From: Bacillus sp. AFS037270
GTDB taxonomy: Bacteria; Bacillota; Bacilli; Bacillales_B; DSM-18226
Direction of reading: 5' to 3'
DNA: 64,000 nucleotides
Assembly (NCBI RefSeq): GCF_002585305.1
Contig: NZ_NUNF01000052.1
Location: 6,297 to 70,296 of the forward strand
Positions 62,674 through 64,000 of this stretch are shown piece by piece. The position numbers were made by a program, and so were the translations under genes. The notes beneath the pieces are model-generated. The model saw only the letters and a list, made by a program, of their open reading frames with translations, was not told the DNA's origin and made no database searches. Positions within the stretch are counted from its first letter, which is position 1. Each line of letters starts with the position of its first letter.

Positions 62674-62925
62674 TTAGATTCTCTTTTTAAAATCTTCTCG
62701 GATTGATTCAATAATTTCGTCTGGTATATCCGCCGGAAGAGATGTACCATCCTCAAAAACCCAGCAATTGATGATTTCTAAATCGGCCTTTTTAAAGGTA
62801 ATGCTATAGTTTTTATGTTGGTGAACAAATTCCGCCGTCACATATTCCTCGACAGCAAAATCATCATCGATAATCATATTGGTGATTTCATATGGCTTCA
62901 CAGCGATGTCTCCTTTTTGTGCCAT
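62674..62925 (-). CDS. small acidic protein, unknown
   Basis: 83 residues, ribosome site AAGGAGA 8 nt before the ATG. GDIAVKPYEITNMIIDDDFAV, then HQHKNYSITFKKADLEIINCWVFEDGTSL: a compact alpha-beta domain of roughly the size of YqzE/YbeF-like proteins. Not recognised, soluble. Confidence 0.65.
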   Translation of the reverse strand: MAQKGDIAVKPYEITNMIIDDDFAVEEYVTAEFVHQHKNYSITFKKADLEIINCWVFEDGTSLPADIPDEIIESIREDFKKRI

Positions 62926-63000
62926 TTAAACTATAGGATTAACTGATTAGGGCTATTTATTCAATGAGTCATTCCAGCCCTGCTTCCTCGTTATTCAAGA

Positions 63001-63591
63001 TTATGGTTTAAATGTTTCTAAGGAAAGAAATAACCCATTATAATAACTTTTTATTTCATTAATGAGCAAATCATTACTTTTTATTAATGTAAGGGTATCA
63101 CGGTTCAAACAGCAGCCGTCACATATTTTTTTCCAAGCGGGCGTTAAGACTTCCTGTAAACCAGCTAAGAATTGATTATCCATTTTGACATGTTCAAAAA
63201 AAAGTAATTTCCCTCCCGGCTTACAAACACGAAGCATCTCAATCATTGCTTGATTAGGATTTGGTATTGTACATAGTACGAGTGTTGCTACGACTGTGTC
63301 AAAACTATTATCAGGAAACGGCAGCTTTTCAGCACCTGCTTGTACTATTTCAATTTCTACAGCGGATTGTTTCAGTTTCTCTTGTGACCTTTCAAACATA
63401 TAAGTACTGGGTTCGGTTGCAACTACTTTTTTAACCGATTTATATAGAGGAAAATTGATACCTGTCCCAGATCCGATTTCCAAAACACAACCATTAGCCT
63501 TAAATAGAAGCTCCTCACGAATCTCTTTAAACTTCTTTTTTTCTAAAGGACGCATAAAAAAGTCGTACCCCTTAGCAAACATCCGACCCAA
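63001..63591 (-). CDS. class I SAM-dependent methyltransferase
   Basis: 196 residues. SAM-binding motif I VLEIGSGTGINFPLY, motif II region ATEPSTYMFERSQ, motif IV DTVVATLVLCTIPNP, and LRVCKPGGKLLFFEHV. Belongs to the Methyltransf_11 type; the C-terminal CDGCCLNRDT and two Cys pairs are unusual but unexplained. Substrate unknown. The start at 63591 (GGGTCGG upstream) is tentative; an earlier start is not seen. Confidence 0.87.
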   Translation of the reverse strand: MGRMFAKGYDFFMRPLEKKKFKEIREELLFKANGCVLEIGSGTGINFPLYKSVKKVVATEPSTYMFERSQEKLKQSAVEIEIVQAGAEKLPFPDNSFDTVVATLVLCTIPNPNQAMIEMLRVCKPGGKLLFFEHVKMDNQFLAGLQEVLTPAWKKICDGCCLNRDTLTLIKSNDLLINEIKSYYNGLFLSLETFKP

Positions 63592-63723
63592 AACTAGTCA
63601 ACTCCATTATGTATATTCTTGTTTTACACTATCACTAAATAATAAAAAGTGAAAGTCTCATCTTCTAACTGATCACTCATACTTGGTTAAAATAAATTTT
63701 CTCTCCTCTAATATGAAACAAAA

Positions 63724-63761
63724 AAAGCAGTAGATTCTAAAATCGAATCCACTGCTTTTAT
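63724..63761 (-). terminator. terminator after tRNA-Arg
   Basis: AAAAGCAGT(A)GATTC and GAATC(C)ACTGCTTTT; on the minus strand a run of seven T follows. Confidence 0.88.
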
Positions 63762-63777
63762 GTTTAAAGATAACTGA

Positions 63778-63851
<74 letters not shown>

Positions 63852-63932
63852 ATTTTGTTAAATTGAGAGTTCGTTCTCTCAAAACTAGATAATATATAGA
63901 AGAAGTAAAAACGAGTTCGCTTTATAAACTGT

Positions 63933-64000
<68 letters not shown>

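Noticed and set aside
63852..63932. 5S rRNA between 23S and tRNA-Arg
   Set aside because: Only 81 nt are available and no 5S-like sequence is present.

Overview
The window reads as a chromosomal segment of an aerobic, endospore-forming member of the Bacillaceae. It is low in GC, carries ger-type germination genes and a LysM/SleB-type wall hydrolase, has many B. subtilis-like families (YcgR/YcgQ, YwbE, YfiT, SwrC, YkvS), uses Bacillus-type control elements (T-box, GlnR/TnrA box, PurR and NrdR candidates), and ends in a rrn operon. I could not place the species.

Layout. 1-2424: end of a gerA-type germinant receptor operon. 3037-6619: a glutamine synthetase paralogue under its own promoter with a GlnR/TnrA site, then a YcgR/YcgQ permease pair. 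6705-14260: ordinary accessory genes (DUF3800, two DinB-fold proteins, SPFH plus Arc-like pair, NhaC antiporter, acetyltransferases, YwbE). 14435-17245: a DUF4405 membrane protein with a two-component system. 17276-21906: a decayed IS3/IS150-type element that landed in the loop of that operon's terminator and is itself split by about 3.2 kb of sporulation-type genes. 21965-25526: ABA-sandwich protein, TerC, MATE, an HPr-like protein without the active-site His, and an RHH protein. 25811-28000: a second-type MetRS under a T-box. 28102-33463: PBP, GMP reductase and small genes. 33508-40640: a B12-responsive block, in which class I ribonucleotide reductase and MetE each follow an adenosylcobalamin riboswitch. 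40698-44221: small low-complexity paralogues and a GMC oxidoreductase. 44316-48277: cysteine desulfurase, amidotransferase, a HesB-like protein with an in-frame UGA that looks like selenocysteine, and a sulfite-oxidase-like enzyme. 48347-63591: mixed housekeeping genes including MscS, a wall hydrolase, threonine synthase and a SwrC-type RND pump. 63778-64000: tRNA-Arg and the 3' end of 23S rRNA.

Themes. Several genes are variant second copies with altered regulatory residues: GlnA lacks the Arg62-equivalent feedback residue, the HPr paralogue has Tyr15 but keeps Ser46, and MetRS is the short horizontally distributed type. The strongest candidates for unusual biology are the HesB-like selenoprotein gene (46710-47030, with a SECIS-like hairpin 28 nt after the UGA), the paired B12 riboswitches with NrdR-like boxes, the nested IS in a terminator, and the alternating Val/Asp/Asn-rich paralogues at 41433-42521.
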